Shown here in pieces: positions 50,598-61,079 of a DNA stretch of 64,000 nucleotides (positions within the stretch are counted from its first letter, which is position 1; every line of letters starts with the position of its first letter). The notes below the pieces were generated by a model. It saw nothing but the letters and a program-made list of their open reading frames with translations, did not search any database and was not told the origin of the DNA. A program made the translations under genes and the position numbers. Origin of the DNA: Halobacillus sp. Marseille-P3879 (GTDB lineage Bacteria; Bacillota; Bacilli; Bacillales; Halobacillaceae); the NCBI RefSeq assembly GCF_900240285.1, contig NZ_OESS01000002.1, positions 310,001 through 374,000 of the forward strand, written 5' to 3'.

Positions 50598-51776
50598 TTA
50601 TTTTGTTCCGGATAATTGCTCTGCTGCTCCTACATGTTCCAGCCCTTTTTCAAAATCACGAATTAAATCATCAGGATTTTCCAGTCCGACGGATAGTCGA
50701 AGCAGTCCCCCGGTGATGCCCCGGTTTAGCCGTTCCTGCTCCGGCATTGCAGCGTGCGACATTTTAGCTGGATACGATAGAATGGATTCTACTGCGCCAA
50801 GACTAACTGCGAATACCGGGAGTTCGATATGCTGACTAAAGGTTCGAACTGCTGCTTCATCTTTTAATTTAAAAGATAATACTGCACCGGCCCCCTTAGC
50901 CTGATAGGCATGAATAGAGGAGCCAGGGTGGCAGTTAAAGCCAGGATAATAAACCTCCTCAATAACAGGATGATCTGTTAGGTACTCTGCGATCTTATAA
51001 GCCGAATCAGATGATTGCTTAAGTCGGCAGTCAAGAGTTTTCAGCCCTCTTAGTACGAGCCAGCAATCATGAGCTCCTAATATCGAACCGAATGAATTCT
51101 GCAAAAAGCCGAGCTTCTCTCCAATTTCAGGGTCATTGGTTGCGGCAAGTCCAGCAACGACATCACTATGCCCGGCAATGAATTTAGTGGCGCTGTGTAA
51201 TACAAGATCGGCCCCTAGTTCAAGAGGCTGCTGCAAAGCTGGAGTCATAAATGTGTTATCTACGAAGGTCATGCATTGATTAGCTTTGGCAAGCTTACTG
51301 ACGGCTTGAATATCTGTAATGTTTAACAAGGGGTTTGAAGGTGTTTCAATATATAATAAACGGGTGTTCGGTTTAATAGCGGTAGCTACCTCGTGAAGAT
51401 CGGTCATATTAACGAATGTATGCTCAATTCCGAACCTTCCAAGCACATCATTAATCATGCGAAACGTACCACCATAAACATCTTCTGAAATCACCACATG
51501 ATCACCTTTAGACAACAACATGAAGGAAGTTGAAATCGCGGCCATTCCCGAAGCAAAAGCAAATCCGTGAGTACCGTTTTCAAGGTTTGCAATTGTATCT
51601 TCAAGAGCTTCACGTGTTGGATTACCGGATCGGCTGTAGTCATATATACCAGGGTTGTCAAAATCAGCCTGGTGAAATGTAGAAGCCTGTTGAATCGGAA
51701 CACTTACCGCTCCTGTTTCCCGATCAAATTTATGGTCGTTGTGTAACAGCCTCGTTTGAAAAGTATGATTAGTCAT
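50598..51776 (-). CDS. metC: Cystathionine beta-lyase
   Basis: PLP enzyme of the Cys/Met metabolism family, 392 residues, cleaving cystathionine to homocysteine. Seen: YSRSGNPTREALEDTIANLE, GMAAISTSFMLL, VDNTFMTPALQQPLELGADL and the PLP lysine in HSATKFIAGHSDVVAG. It overlaps metI by 8 bases and has GGAGG 9 bases before the ATG. The assignment as lyase, with the upstream gene as synthase, follows the B. subtilis metIC order. Confidence 0.88.
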   Translation of the reverse strand: MTNHTFQTRLLHNDHKFDRETGAVSVPIQQASTFHQADFDNPGIYDYSRSGNPTREALEDTIANLENGTHGFAFASGMAAISTSFMLLSKGDHVVISEDVYGGTFRMINDVLGRFGIEHTFVNMTDLHEVATAIKPNTRLLYIETPSNPLLNITDIQAVSKLAKANQCMTFVDNTFMTPALQQPLELGADLVLHSATKFIAGHSDVVAGLAATNDPEIGEKLGFLQNSFGSILGAHDCWLVLRGLKTLDCRLKQSSDSAYKIAEYLTDHPVIEEVYYPGFNCHPGSSIHAYQAKGAGAVLSFKLKDEAAVRTFSQHIELPVFAVSLGAVESILSYPAKMSHAAMPEQERLNRGITGGLLRLSVGLENPDDLIRDFEKGLEHVGAAEQLSGTK

Positions 51777-52893
51777 GGTAAATTTCCTCCTTCGTTAAAC
51801 TTTCCAGTGCTTGTGTTAAATCATTTTTTAAATCTTCTACGTGTTCAATTCCTACAGAAAACCGTAATAACCGGTTGCATACCCCGTAACGCTGGCGGGT
51901 TTCTTCAGGGATGTCTGCATGCGTTTGAGTTGTAGGATAGGTAATGAAGCTCTCGACTCCCCCAAGGCTTTCAGCGAATGTAATTATTTTTAAGCTTCGC
52001 AGAAATGGATCCACACAATATTCATCCTGAAGTCTAAATGACAACATGCCTCCGCGCCCGGGATAAAAAACGTCCGTGATCCCCTCATGATTTCGCAAAA
52101 ATTCTACAAGTGAAATTGCGTTGGACTCATGTTTTTCCATCCGAAGTGATAAAGTTTTCATGCCCCTCATAAGAAGCCAGGAGTCAAAAGGCGATAAAAC
52201 TCCTCCAGCTGTGTTCTGAAAGTACCCCAATTTCTCACTAATCTCCTCATCCTTGGCTACGAGCAGACCGGCCAGAACATCATTATGCCCTCCCAAGTAC
52301 TTTGTAGCACTGTGGATCACGATATCGGCTCCTTCTGTGAGCGGCTGCTGAAGTAAAGGGGTATAAAGTGTGTTATCGACCAGCAGTAAAGCTCCGTGTT
52401 TTTTTGCAATTTTCGAGATTGCAGCAATATCAGCAGTATGCATTAAAGGGTTGGTTGGCGATTCAATATAAAGGGCCTTTGTATCCTTTGTTATGTAATT
52501 TTCAATTTCCATTAGCCGTTTACTGTCACAATAAACAAATTTAATACCATATTGATTGGATAAATAGTCGAAGAAACGGTAGCTGCCTCCGTAGACATCT
52601 TCAGAGACAATGATTTGATCTCCAGTTTTAAAAATTGATAAGGCACCTTGAATAGCAGCCATACCAGAACTAAAAGCAAATGCAGATGTTCCTTTTTCAA
52701 GCTCGGCTACGGACTGTTCCAGCAACTGACGGGTAGGATTGCCGGTTCTTGTGTAATCAAACCCGGTGGATTCACCTAAACCCGGATGCTCATACGCCGT
52801 AGAAAAATGGACGGGGGCGTTAATCGCACCTGAAGCATCTCCGTTATTCTTTCCTGTATGAACTAGTTTCGTTTCGGTTTTTCTACAACACAT
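51769..52893 (-). CDS. metI: Cystathionine gamma-synthase / O-acetylhomoserine thiolyase
   Basis: PLP enzyme of the Cys/Met metabolism family, 374 residues, joining cysteine with O-acetylhomoserine (and possibly sulfide directly). FDYTRTGNPTRQLLEQSVAE, SSGMAAIQGAL, VDNTLYTPLLQQPL and the PLP lysine in HSATKYLGGHNDVLAG are present. First gene of the metI-metC operon, under a SAM-I riboswitch. Start taken as ATG 52893, 7 bases after GGGG; an ATG two codons earlier is too near the ribosome site. Confidence 0.9.
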   Translation of the reverse strand: MCCRKTETKLVHTGKNNGDASGAINAPVHFSTAYEHPGLGESTGFDYTRTGNPTRQLLEQSVAELEKGTSAFAFSSGMAAIQGALSIFKTGDQIIVSEDVYGGSYRFFDYLSNQYGIKFVYCDSKRLMEIENYITKDTKALYIESPTNPLMHTADIAAISKIAKKHGALLLVDNTLYTPLLQQPLTEGADIVIHSATKYLGGHNDVLAGLLVAKDEEISEKLGYFQNTAGGVLSPFDSWLLMRGMKTLSLRMEKHESNAISLVEFLRNHEGITDVFYPGRGGMLSFRLQDEYCVDPFLRSLKIITFAESLGGVESFITYPTTQTHADIPEETRQRYGVCNRLLRFSVGIEHVEDLKNDLTQALESLTKEEIYHD

Positions 52894-52920
52894 GGTCATT
52901 CCCCTTTTTAAATAAAAATA

Positions 52921-53088
52921 AAAAAAGCCTTCTTATAAGAAGAAGACTTTGTGGTTTACATTCTTCTTCTTATCTTTCAAGTTGGTCTAATCGTCAACTT
53001 GCTGGAGTTAGCACCTTACTGGTTATACCAGTGGTTGCTGAGGCTTCAACGGGCCAGTCCCTCTGCCTCTCTAGATAAGAGATTACGT
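52921..53088 (-). ncRNA. SAM-I (S-box) riboswitch with terminator, metIC leader
   Basis: The minus strand reads TCTCTTATCTAGAGAGGCAG, AGGGACTGGCCCGTTGAAGC, CTCAGCAACC, GGTGCTAACTCCAGC and GATAAGAAG, the S-box order. Then AGTCTTCTTCTT pairs with AAGAAGGCTT, followed by seven T just before the metI ribosome site. Unlike metE, metIC has only the SAM-responsive unit. Confidence 0.96.
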
Positions 53089-53271
53089 TTTACTATTTAA
53101 TTCCTTCACCTTAATGTACACTACACACTTTCTTTTGACAAGAGTATTAAACGAATTTTTTGAAATTTATACTCAAATGATTTGTTTATTAATGTTTGTG
53201 ATATGGTTAATAGACAAGTAAATGAAATGACCAGTAACAGCACTGCAGTCAAAACAAAAGGGGACATGAAT

Positions 53272-54138
53272 ATGAACGTTGAATTATTCATTGACAGTCG
53301 ATCAACCTTAGGGGAGGGACCTTGCTATAATCAAATGAAGGATGAATTTTACTGGGTTGATATACTTGAGAAAAAAATAGGTATTTACAGCTTTAAGACA
53401 AAGCAAATATCTTATATTACTCTTAATTCTTATGTAGGAACAGTAGCTCCAAGAGAAAAAGGAGGGTTAATTGCTGCATTGCAGGACGGACTGTATTTTA
53501 TAGATGAATATACTAAAGAGGTTCATCAAATAACAGATCCGGAACCAGAGCAGCATTCCAACCGATTTAATGATGGGAAATGTGATCCGGAAGGAAGGTT
53601 CTGGGCAGGGACAATGGATGGGGAGGAAAAAAAGACTACAGGTTCATTGTACTGTCTTGACACTGATCTAAATGTTGAACGTAAAATTGACAACGTAGGT
53701 ATATCAAATGGGCTTGCCTGGTACAACGATTGGATGTATTTCATTGATACACCCACCATGAAAGTTTTACGTTATGATTATGATTCTTCTACTTCAAAAA
53801 TTTCTAATCCTAAAACAGCTGTAGAATTTCCGCAAGGAGTCGGTTTCCCTGACGGAATGACCGTAGACGAAGACGGAATGTTGTGGATTGCTCATTTTGC
53901 AGGATTTGGCGTGTCAAGGTGGAACCCTTATACGAACGAGCAACTTGAATTTATTGAGGTCCCTGCTCCGAATGCTACTTCTTGCACATTTGGGGGTAAA
54001 GACCATGCAGATTTATTCATCACTACGGCTAGAAAAGGAATGAGTAAAGAAGAGTTAGAAAAGTACCCGAATTCTGGCGGCGTTTTCAAAGTAAATACAG
54101 GGGTGAAAGGAGTTCTCAATCATGCTTTTAAGGGGTGA
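53272..54138 (+). CDS. SMP-30/gluconolactonase-family protein
   Basis: Six-bladed beta-propeller lactonase of about 288 residues. The metal ligands are visible: Glu in TLGEGPCYNQ, Asn in NRFNDGKCDPEGRFWAGTMD, Asn in GISNGLAW and Asp in FPDGMTVDEDGMLWIAH. It should hydrolyse a sugar lactone such as gluconolactone, though other lactones or phosphotriesters are possible. The ATG at 53272 is 8 bases after AAGGGG; 53266 is the alternative. Stands alone, with a terminator. Confidence 0.88.
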   Translation: MNVELFIDSRSTLGEGPCYNQMKDEFYWVDILEKKIGIYSFKTKQISYITLNSYVGTVAPREKGGLIAALQDGLYFIDEYTKEVHQITDPEPEQHSNRFNDGKCDPEGRFWAGTMDGEEKKTTGSLYCLDTDLNVERKIDNVGISNGLAWYNDWMYFIDTPTMKVLRYDYDSSTSKISNPKTAVEFPQGVGFPDGMTVDEDGMLWIAHFAGFGVSRWNPYTNEQLEFIEVPAPNATSCTFGGKDHADLFITTARKGMSKEELEKYPNSGGVFKVNTGVKGVLNHAFKG

Positions 54139-54208
54139 ACTAAAAAGGCTTTAAGAATCAACATATATAATAGGTAGAAACTCGGAAAAAAATATAGAAA
54201 CTATTAGA

Positions 54209-54242
54209 AGAAGCTTGCTTGACTTTGTGCAAGCTTCTTTCT
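54209..54242 (+). terminator. Intrinsic terminator
   Basis: AGAAGCTTGC pairs with GCAAGCTTCT, followed by TTCT. Ends the SMP-30 gene. Confidence 0.78.
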
Positions 54243-54775
54243 AGTTTCTACTATTATAATGGAACTTCTATAAATGGGGGGACTTGGAATTTGTGATTCA
54301 TGCAAATTTATCAGCCAATAAGAATGTTACATTTAAGTTCCTTTCATTTTTTTAGTTTTATATTGCAGATTCACATAAAATCAACCATGCAAATTTTTGC
54401 ATGGTTATTTGTCGAATGAATAACCGTTCTGGTTAATTCTTTCACTTTATATTGAGTTTTAGTATGTCGAATGGGTCGACAACTTTACTTACCAAACATA
54501 GCTGGATCAGTGTGAATTTGAATGTCGTTAAATGTTATTAGAAGTATTGACGCTTTACAGAGCCTGTCTTGCTTATAGAAATCGACATTATGTAAAAATG
54601 GGCGCAAAATAGGCAGTTTTATAGGATTTTCCAGGACATTCCTGTTTCATTTTTAAGATAAAAAAGAAAAAAATAAACTTTTCCTGACTGCTGAGAATTC
54701 ATATATGGTCTGAATGAAAACGCTTTCTTAATTGATTCAATAATCGAACTAGTCAGAAAACTTACAAAAAAGCTG
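54243..54775. other. Long AT-rich intergenic region before ilvE
   Basis: About 530 bases with no supported gene. One perfect hairpin AACCATGCAAA/TTTGCATGGTT (about 54387-54412), followed by ATTTG, could be another terminator. TGTCGAATGGGTCGACA near 54463 is a short palindrome (TGTCGA-ATGGG-TCGACA) that could bind a regulator. Confidence 0.45.
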
Positions 54776-54804
54776 TTGACCTTTTTCTGAAATGGCGTTA
54801 AAGT
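54776..54804 (+). promoter_or_regulatory. Probable SigA promoter of ilvE
   Basis: TTGACC, a 17-base spacer, then TAAAGT. The start would be near 54811, the base where the structured leader begins. Confidence 0.6.
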
Positions 54805-54810
54805 AGTCCT

Positions 54811-54920
54811 CAATCAACTATATCGCTACCGAAACCAGTGGCCGCGCAAGTTGATTCATGTGGAAAGATTGACCTTTGACCTGTACGTGCAGGAGTGCAT
54901 GCCTGCACGGGGTCACCCCA
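54811..54920 (+). promoter_or_regulatory. Structured ilvE leader of unknown class
   Basis: AATCAACT (54812) pairs with AGTTGATT (54849), enclosing GCTAC/GTGGC. A second hairpin follows: TGACC and GTGCAGG pair with CCTGCAC and GGTCA (about 54877-54915). No T run follows, so any control would be at translation or by another route. It has no T-box sequence and does not match a riboswitch class I can name. Confidence 0.45.
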
Positions 54921-54969
54921 ACTTTAATAACTATGTTAAACAAAATCTAAAAAGAAAGGAGTGCTTTAA

Positions 54970-55875
54970 ATGAGCAACCAGTGGATTTATTTAAGCGGCG
55001 AATTCGTGGATAAAAACGAGGCTGTTGTGAGCGTCTATGACCATGGGTTCTTATATGGTGATGGGGTGTTCGAAGGCATTCGTGTCTACGAAGGGAATAT
55101 ATTTAAACTAGATGAACACTTAAAACGCCTTTACGATTCAGCAAAGTCAATCATGCTTCATATCCCATATGAAAAGGAGGAATTGGAGCAGATTATTGCT
55201 GAAACCGTCCGCAAGAATCAGCTGGAAACGGCTTACATCCGTGTCGTTGTATCCAGAGGTTCCGGCAATTTAGGCTTAGACCCGTCCAGCTGTGCAAATC
55301 CGCGAGTGGTTGTCATTGCTGAAGCACTTGCTTTATTTCCTAAAGAATTATATGAACGCGGCGTAAGGCTAGCATCGGTTTCAAGCAGAAGAAACCGCCC
55401 GGATGTATTGCCCCCGCAAGTTAAATCATTAAACTATCTCAATAATATCTTAGTGAAACTTGAAGCAAACCAGGCAGGCGTTGATGAGGCGCTGATGTTA
55501 AACGACCAAGGATATGTAACAGAAGGCTCAGCAGACAACATTTTCATAGTGAAAAACGGTACGATTTATACCCCTCCTGTATATTTAGGGGCTTTAGAAG
55601 GAATTACACGTAATGCGATTATTGATCTTGCAAAAGAACATGGTTATGAAATTAAACAGGAACCATTCACAAGGCATGATGTGTACGTAGCAGACGAAGT
55701 ATTTTTAACTGGAACTGCAGCTGAAGTTATTGCTGTTGTAGAAGTAGATCAACGAAAAGTAGGCGATGGAAGTCCGGGTGCAGTTACGAACCACTTGTTA
55801 TCTGAATTTAGAAAGATTACTACAACAGATGGCTGCCAGGTTTACCCTTCAAAAGGCAAAGCCCAGGTCAGCTAA
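54970..55875 (+). CDS. ilvE: Branched-chain amino acid aminotransferase
   Basis: Fold-type IV PLP aminotransferase of 301 residues, last step of valine, leucine and isoleucine synthesis. VYDHGFLYGDGVFEGIRVYEG at the start, the PLP lysine in QVKSLNYLNNILVKLEA, and EGSADNIFIVKNG with LEGITRNAIIDLA are typical. The D-amino acid aminotransferase branch is close, but the neighbours settle it. It heads the ilv-leu region and is separated from ilvB by a T-box leader, so it can be transcribed with or apart from the rest. AAAGGAG precedes the ATG. Confidence 0.93.
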   Translation: MSNQWIYLSGEFVDKNEAVVSVYDHGFLYGDGVFEGIRVYEGNIFKLDEHLKRLYDSAKSIMLHIPYEKEELEQIIAETVRKNQLETAYIRVVVSRGSGNLGLDPSSCANPRVVVIAEALALFPKELYERGVRLASVSSRRNRPDVLPPQVKSLNYLNNILVKLEANQAGVDEALMLNDQGYVTEGSADNIFIVKNGTIYTPPVYLGALEGITRNAIIDLAKEHGYEIKQEPFTRHDVYVADEVFLTGTAAEVIAVVEVDQRKVGDGSPGAVTNHLLSEFRKITTTDGCQVYPSKGKAQVS

Positions 55876-55896
55876 CGAATTATACAATTAAATCTG

Positions 55897-56217
55897 TTAA
55901 CTCGAAGACAGGAATAAAGGAATAAGTTCAGGCATTTACAGAGAGCCGGGGTTGCTGGAAGCCCGGAATTGCTCCTTATCTCCGACATCATCCTTGAGTG
56001 TCCCGACTGAACGAGAAATCAAGTAGGTGGGATCAGGTGTACTTAAGAATACACCTGTTATCAAAATGGAGCTTACGTTTTAATTAAGCTCCCTGAGGCG
56101 TATTTCTTTTTACGCAAATGAGGGTGGTACCGTGGAAAATAACCAAGACCTTTTCACCCCTCCATTCTTTCTACAAGTGTCTATTTGTAGAGGAATAGAG
56201 GATGAAAAGGTCTTTTT
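55897..56217 (+). ncRNA. T-box leader of ilvB, probably isoleucine-specific
   Basis: Has the AGAGAGCCGGGGTTGCTGGA-type stem I apex, the T-box sequence AGGGTGGTACCGTGG at 56121-56135 (pairs with uncharged tRNA acceptor end) and a strong terminator: AAGACCTTTTCACCCCTC pairs with GAGGATGAAAAGGTCTT and a T run follows (to 56217). In the specifier region GACATCATCCTTGAGTG the best codon is ATC (55987-55989, followed by A), so isoleucine. B. subtilis uses leucine here, so this call is only moderate. Uncharged tRNA should allow read-through into ilvB-leuD. Confidence 0.9.
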
Positions 56218-56243
56218 ATATGTAATTTAGGAGGGATTAAAAA

Positions 56244-57959
56244 ATGAAGGCTGAAGCAGCTCAAGAAGTTAAGACAGCACCACGTACGGGAGCAGATTTG
56301 TTGGTAGATTCATTGATCGAACAGGGTGTTGACACTTTATTTGGGTATCCTGGAGGAGCGGTTCTCCCAATCTATGACGCAATTTATCGTGCGGAAGGCT
56401 CTTTTGATCATGTACTTCCCCGTCACGAACAGGGAGCTATACATGCAGCAGAAGGATATGCCAGAGTGTCCGGACGACCAGGGGTTGTAATCGGAACTTC
56501 TGGACCTGGTGCAACAAACCTAATTACAGGTATTGCAGATGCGATGATGGACTCGTTACCAGTTGTTATTTTCACTGGGCAGGTAGCCAAAGGAGTAATC
56601 GGCACAGATGCATTTCAGGAGTCGGACGTTATGGGTATTACTACCCCGATTACAAAGCATAATTATCAAATCCAGCATATTGAAGAACTGCCTAGAGTGG
56701 TGAAAGAAGCTTTTCATATTGCGACAACCGGCCGTCCAGGACCTGTAGTTGTCGATATCCCTAAAGATATTTCTTCTACGGTGCATGAGAAAGATGTGGA
56801 ATCTGATTTTCATCTGCCGGGATATCAGCCGACAGTTCATCCGAATCCACTGCAAATTAATAAACTTCACGATGCGCTGTTACAGGCTAAGAAGCCGGTG
56901 ATTCTGGCTGGAGCTGGTGTTATCCACTCTAAAGGCTCGGAGGAACTACAGCGTTTCGCTAAGAATTATAACCTTCCCGTAGTAACTACTTTGCTTGGAC
57001 TGGGCAGCTTCCCGGGAAGCGACGAACTCTCATTAGGTATGGGAGGGATGCACGGCACGTATTCAGCAAATATGGCCCTTTACGAATGCGATTTGCTCAT
57101 TAACATCGGTGCTCGATTTGATGATAGGCTGACAGGGAATCTGGAACACTTCGCACCAAACGCGAAGGTAGCACATGTGGACATCGATCCTGCTGAAATT
57201 GGTAAAAACGTTCCGACTTCTATACCAATCGTGTCGGATGCAAAAGCAGCTCTGGAAGCCCTGAATAAGCGGGGAATCTCCCAGCTGGATCATCAGGAAT
57301 GGCTTGATAAAACAAATACGAATAAAAAAGAGTATCCGCTTTGGCATGATGATTTCGAAGGACAAATTTCACCACAGTGGCTGATGAAAAAAGTTCATGC
57401 ATATACCCAGGGAGAGTCCATCGTTACCACAGATGTTGGGCAGCATCAAATGTGGGCAGCACAGTATTACAGCTTCCATCAGCCTAACAAATGGGTAACC
57501 TCCGGAGGGCTGGGCACTATGGGATTTGGCTTCCCTGCCGCAATTGGCGCTCAGTTAGCTTCCCCGGATGCGAATGTTGTAGCCATCGTAGGGGATGGCG
57601 GATTTCAAATGACGATGCAGGAACTCTCGTTACTTCAGGAAAGAAACATTCCTGTCAAAGTAGTAATCGTTAATAATCAGGCTCTTGGTATGGTAAGGCA
57701 GTGGCAGGAGAAGTTTTATGAAGAGCGTTATTCTCATTCACTTGTTCAATCTCAGCCTGACTTCGTTAAATTGGCGGAGAGCTACGACATTCCTGGTTTT
57801 AAGATCGAAACGAAGGAAGAATTGGAAAAGACACTGCCAGAAGTATTGAGTAACAATAAGCCGGCAGTGATCGACTGCCGAGTTATGCAAATGGAAAATG
57901 TATATCCTATGATCGCTCCAGGCAAGGGACTTCATGAAATGATTGGGGTGACACGATGA
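56244..57959 (+). CDS. ilvB: Acetolactate synthase large subunit
   Basis: ThDP- and FAD-dependent enzyme of 571 residues joining two pyruvates, or pyruvate and 2-oxobutyrate. Catalytic Glu at about 62 ([20 protein letters not shown]), [11 protein letters not shown] and [16 protein letters not shown] with the Trp that gives AHAS its acceptor preference. Followed at once by the regulatory subunit gene with ATGA overlap. Serves as an internal reference against the paralogue at 20296, which lacks the RQWQ Trp. Confidence 0.97.
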   Translation: MKAEAAQEVKTAPRTGADLLVDSLIEQGVDTLFGYPGGAVLPIYDAIYRAEGSFDHVLPRHEQGAIHAAEGYARVSGRPGVVIGTSGPGATNLITGIADAMMDSLPVVIFTGQVAKGVIGTDAFQESDVMGITTPITKHNYQIQHIEELPRVVKEAFHIATTGRPGPVVVDIPKDISSTVHEKDVESDFHLPGYQPTVHPNPLQINKLHDALLQAKKPVILAGAGVIHSKGSEELQRFAKNYNLPVVTTLLGLGSFPGSDELSLGMGGMHGTYSANMALYECDLLINIGARFDDRLTGNLEHFAPNAKVAHVDIDPAEIGKNVPTSIPIVSDAKAALEALNKRGISQLDHQEWLDKTNTNKKEYPLWHDDFEGQISPQWLMKKVHAYTQGESIVTTDVGQHQMWAAQYYSFHQPNKWVTSGGLGTMGFGFPAAIGAQLASPDANVVAIVGDGGFQMTMQELSLLQERNIPVKVVIVNNQALGMVRQWQEKFYEERYSHSLVQSQPDFVKLAESYDIPGFKIETKEELEKTLPEVLSNNKPAVIDCRVMQMENVYPMIAPGKGLHEMIGVTR

Positions 57960-58477
57960 AACGTATAGTAACTGCTACTGTTCATAACCGAAGTGGAGTG
58001 TTAAACCGGGTGACAGGGCTGCTGTCAAAAAGACAGTTTAATATTGAAAGCATCTCAGTCGGCCGTACCGAGACTGAAGGCGTTTCGAAGATGACTTTCG
58101 TCGTAGAAGTTGAGGATGAGCGTAAATTAGAACAGCTGACAAAACAGCTTAATAAACAAATCGATGTTTTGAAAGTATCTGATATTACCGATAAAGCGAT
58201 TGTGGCGCGGGAGCTGGCAATGGTAAAAGTAATCAGCAACCCGCAAATTCGCAGCGAGATTCAAGGGATTGTGGAACCATTCAGGGCAACAGTGATTGAT
58301 GTCAGTCGAGAAAGCATGACTGTTCAAGTTACAGGAAATTCGGATAAGGTAGATGCATTAATTGATCTGCTTAGACCATATGGCATTAAAGAACTTGCAA
58401 GAACAGGCTTAACGGCTTTTACAAGAGGTCATCAGCCGCAAGTAGCAGAAATCAAATCTTATTCACTACTAAAATAA
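57956..58477 (+). CDS. ilvN: Acetolactate synthase small subunit
   Basis: Regulatory subunit of 173 residues with an N-terminal ACT domain ([22 protein letters not shown]) that binds valine, and the C-terminal domain [14 protein letters not shown]. Called ilvH in B. subtilis. Starts 4 bases inside ilvB, so it is translationally coupled. Confidence 0.96.
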   Translation: MKRIVTATVHNRSGVLNRVTGLLSKRQFNIESISVGRTETEGVSKMTFVVEVEDERKLEQLTKQLNKQIDVLKVSDITDKAIVARELAMVKVISNPQIRSEIQGIVEPFRATVIDVSRESMTVQVTGNSDKVDALIDLLRPYGIKELARTGLTAFTRGHQPQVAEIKSYSLLK

Positions 58478-58501
58478 CTTACAAACGAAAGGGAGATTAA
58501 A

Positions 58502-59533
58502 ATGGCACAAGTTTATTATCACAACGACATTCAAGATGAGGTACTAAAAAATAAAAAGGTAGCAGTAGTTGGTTATGGCTCCCAAGGGCATGCTCATGCA
58601 CAAAACTTAAAAGAGAGCGGATACGATGTAGTTGTAGGCCTTAGACAAGGTAAATCATGGGATAAAGCAGAACAGGACGGTCTTGAAGTAAAAGAGGTAG
58701 CCGACGCAGTAGCAGAATCCGACGTTGTAATGGTTTTGCTGCCGGATGAATATCAGCCGACAGTATATGAGGAACAAATTAAACCAAATCTTAAAGCTGG
58801 AGCAGCACTCGCATTTGCTCATGGGTTCAACGTTCATTTTGATCAGGTTGTTCCTCCAAGCAATGTAGATGTATTCCTTGTAGCACCTAAAGGGCCTGGA
58901 CACCTTGTCCGCCGTACTTTTGAAGAAGGTGCAGGGGTGCCGGCACTATTTGGTGTAGAACAAAATGTAACTGGGGAAGCTCGTGAAATCGCTCTTGCTT
59001 ATGCGAAAGGCATCGGCGGCGGCCGTGCAGGTGTTCTTGAAACTTCTTTCCAGGAAGAAACAGAAACTGACTTGTTTGGTGAGCAGGCTGTACTTTGCGG
59101 AGGACTATCAAGCCTTGTTAAAGCAGGATTTGAAACTCTTACAGAAGCAGGGTACCAGCCGGAAGTTGCTTACTTCGAATGTATGCATGAATTAAAATTG
59201 ATTGTCGATTTGATGTACGAAGGCGGTCTTGAAGGTATGCGCTACTCAATCTCTGACACTGCACAATGGGGTGACTTCGTTTCCGGACCGCGCGTGATTA
59301 ACGAAGAAACGAAAAGCCGGATGAAAGATGTACTTTCCGATATTCAAACGGGTAAATTCGCAAAAGGGTGGATCCTTGAGAATCAGGTGAACCGTGCAGA
59401 ATTTAACGCAATTAATAATTTAGAAAACAATCATCAGATCGAGAAGGTGGGTAGAGAGTTACGAGAGTTAATGCCTTTTGTTAAAAAATCTCAATCTAAA
59501 GAAAAGGAAGTGGTCAATCATGGCTCGCGTTAA
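58502..59533 (+). CDS. ilvC: Ketol-acid reductoisomerase
   Basis: NADPH-dependent class I enzyme of 343 residues. The Rossmann motif [42 protein letters not shown] and the metal-binding [16 protein letters not shown] with the SDTAQWGD segment are all present. Fourth gene in the ilv-leu run. Its last 14 bases overlap leuA. Confidence 0.97.
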   Translation: MAQVYYHNDIQDEVLKNKKVAVVGYGSQGHAHAQNLKESGYDVVVGLRQGKSWDKAEQDGLEVKEVADAVAESDVVMVLLPDEYQPTVYEEQIKPNLKAGAALAFAHGFNVHFDQVVPPSNVDVFLVAPKGPGHLVRRTFEEGAGVPALFGVEQNVTGEAREIALAYAKGIGGGRAGVLETSFQEETETDLFGEQAVLCGGLSSLVKAGFETLTEAGYQPEVAYFECMHELKLIVDLMYEGGLEGMRYSISDTAQWGDFVSGPRVINEETKSRMKDVLSDIQTGKFAKGWILENQVNRAEFNAINNLENNHQIEKVGRELRELMPFVKKSQSKEKEVVNHGSR

Positions 59534-61067
59534 TGTCTTTGACACTACACTACGAGACGGGGAACAGTCAGCAGGAGTTAACTTAAATCGTCTTGAAAAG
59601 ATTGAGATTGCTAAGCAGCTGGAACGATTTGGTGTAGATATAATGGAGGCGGGTTTTCCCGCTTCCTCTCAAGAAGACTTTGATGCCGTTAAAGAAATTG
59701 CCGATACGGTTCGTAACTGTTCAGTTACCGGGTTAGCCCGTTCCTTCAAAAGTGATATTGATGCGGCCTGGGATGCCTTAAAAGGAGGCGCAGAGCCAAG
59801 ACTGCATATCTTCCTTGCGACTTCACCGATTCATATGACTCATAAGTTGAAGAAGACACCGAATGAGGTTGTAGAAACTGCTGTAGAGTCCGTAGCCTAC
59901 GCAAAGCAGAAAGGTTTTTCTAAGGTGCAGTGGTCGGCAGAAGATGCCACTCGCTCAGATTATGATTTTCTCATTCACGTGATTGAGAAAGTAATCAATG
60001 CAGGTGCAGATGTTATCAACCTTCCAGACACAGTAGGTTACACAACTCCTGATGAATATGCGAAGCTTTTTAAATATGTAAGGGAAAATGTTCCTAATAT
60101 AGATGGAGTAATATTGTCTGCTCATTGTCACGATGACCTCGGGATGGCGGTAAGTAATTCGCTCTCAGCTATTGAAGCAGGAGCCGGTCAGATCGAAGGC
60201 ACTATTAATGGAATAGGTGAGCGTGCTGGTAATGCGGCTCTGGAGGAAGTATCAGTTGCATTGGAAATTAGGAAAGATCGATACGATTACCAGACGGGTC
60301 TGGTTTTAAAAGAAATCAAGCGTACAAGTGACCTGGTCAGCAAACTAACTGGAATGCAAGTACCAGGTAACAAGGCAGTAGTGGGACGTAATGCGTTTGC
60401 CCACGAATCTGGTATTCACCAGGACGGAGTACTGAAAGAGGCCACCACGTACGAAATCATTACACCAAAAATGGTAGGTATTGATTCTAATAATCTAGTC
60501 CTTGGAAAACATTCCGGCCGACATGCCTTTAAACAAAAAGCTGAATCCTTCGGCTTTGAATTATCAGAATCAAAGTTGAAAGAAGCATTTCGTGCTTTTA
60601 AAGAATTAACCGGTAAAAAGAAAGAAGTTACAGATGAAGATTTGTTTGCTATCTTGGCGGATAAGCAGACCGAGAACGAAGATGTTCCCAAGTATGATTT
60701 GAAAGCATTTCAAGTGCAATATGGCAGTATTAACCGCCCAACAGCCACCATACTGCTTACACGTCCTGATGGAGAAGAAGTTGAGAAAGCTAGTACCGGT
60801 GAAGGAAGTGTAGAAGCGATCTATAATACCTTAGATGAGCTGCTGGATGAAGAGGTCCATCTTCAAGATTATCAATTAAGTTCTATCGGAAAAGGCAGAG
60901 ACGCCCTGGCCGAGGTTTATGTTCAATTAACGGTTAACGGTCAGAAAGCATCTGGACGCGGTTCTGCTCAGGACGTGCTCGAAGCTTCTGCCCACGCATT
61001 CTTAAATGCTGTGAACCGTACATTGCATACTAAACAATCTAACGTGGTAAAGGAAGCTCAACTATAG
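59520..61067 (+). CDS. leuA: 2-isopropylmalate synthase
   Basis: Condenses acetyl-CoA and 2-oxoisovalerate, the first step of leucine synthesis. [16 protein letters not shown] at the start, [23 protein letters not shown] with the metal His pair, and [15 protein letters not shown] follow; the C-terminal regulatory domain (about 390-515) binds leucine. The ATG at 59520 has GGAAGTGG 6 bases upstream; an upstream frame to 59478 is inside ilvC and not used. 515 residues. Confidence 0.97.
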   Translation: MARVNVFDTTLRDGEQSAGVNLNRLEKIEIAKQLERFGVDIMEAGFPASSQEDFDAVKEIADTVRNCSVTGLARSFKSDIDAAWDALKGGAEPRLHIFLATSPIHMTHKLKKTPNEVVETAVESVAYAKQKGFSKVQWSAEDATRSDYDFLIHVIEKVINAGADVINLPDTVGYTTPDEYAKLFKYVRENVPNIDGVILSAHCHDDLGMAVSNSLSAIEAGAGQIEGTINGIGERAGNAALEEVSVALEIRKDRYDYQTGLVLKEIKRTSDLVSKLTGMQVPGNKAVVGRNAFAHESGIHQDGVLKEATTYEIITPKMVGIDSNNLVLGKHSGRHAFKQKAESFGFELSESKLKEAFRAFKELTGKKKEVTDEDLFAILADKQTENEDVPKYDLKAFQVQYGSINRPTATILLTRPDGEEVEKASTGEGSVEAIYNTLDELLDEEVHLQDYQLSSIGKGRDALAEVYVQLTVNGQKASGRGSAQDVLEASAHAFLNAVNRTLHTKQSNVVKEAQL

Positions 61068-61079
61068 GAGGGGAAAGAA

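Noticed and set aside
54811-54920. ppGpp/ykkC-type riboswitch before ilvE
   Set aside because: Position fits, but I do not find the conserved GG-rich ykkC sequence blocks; reported only as a structured leader.
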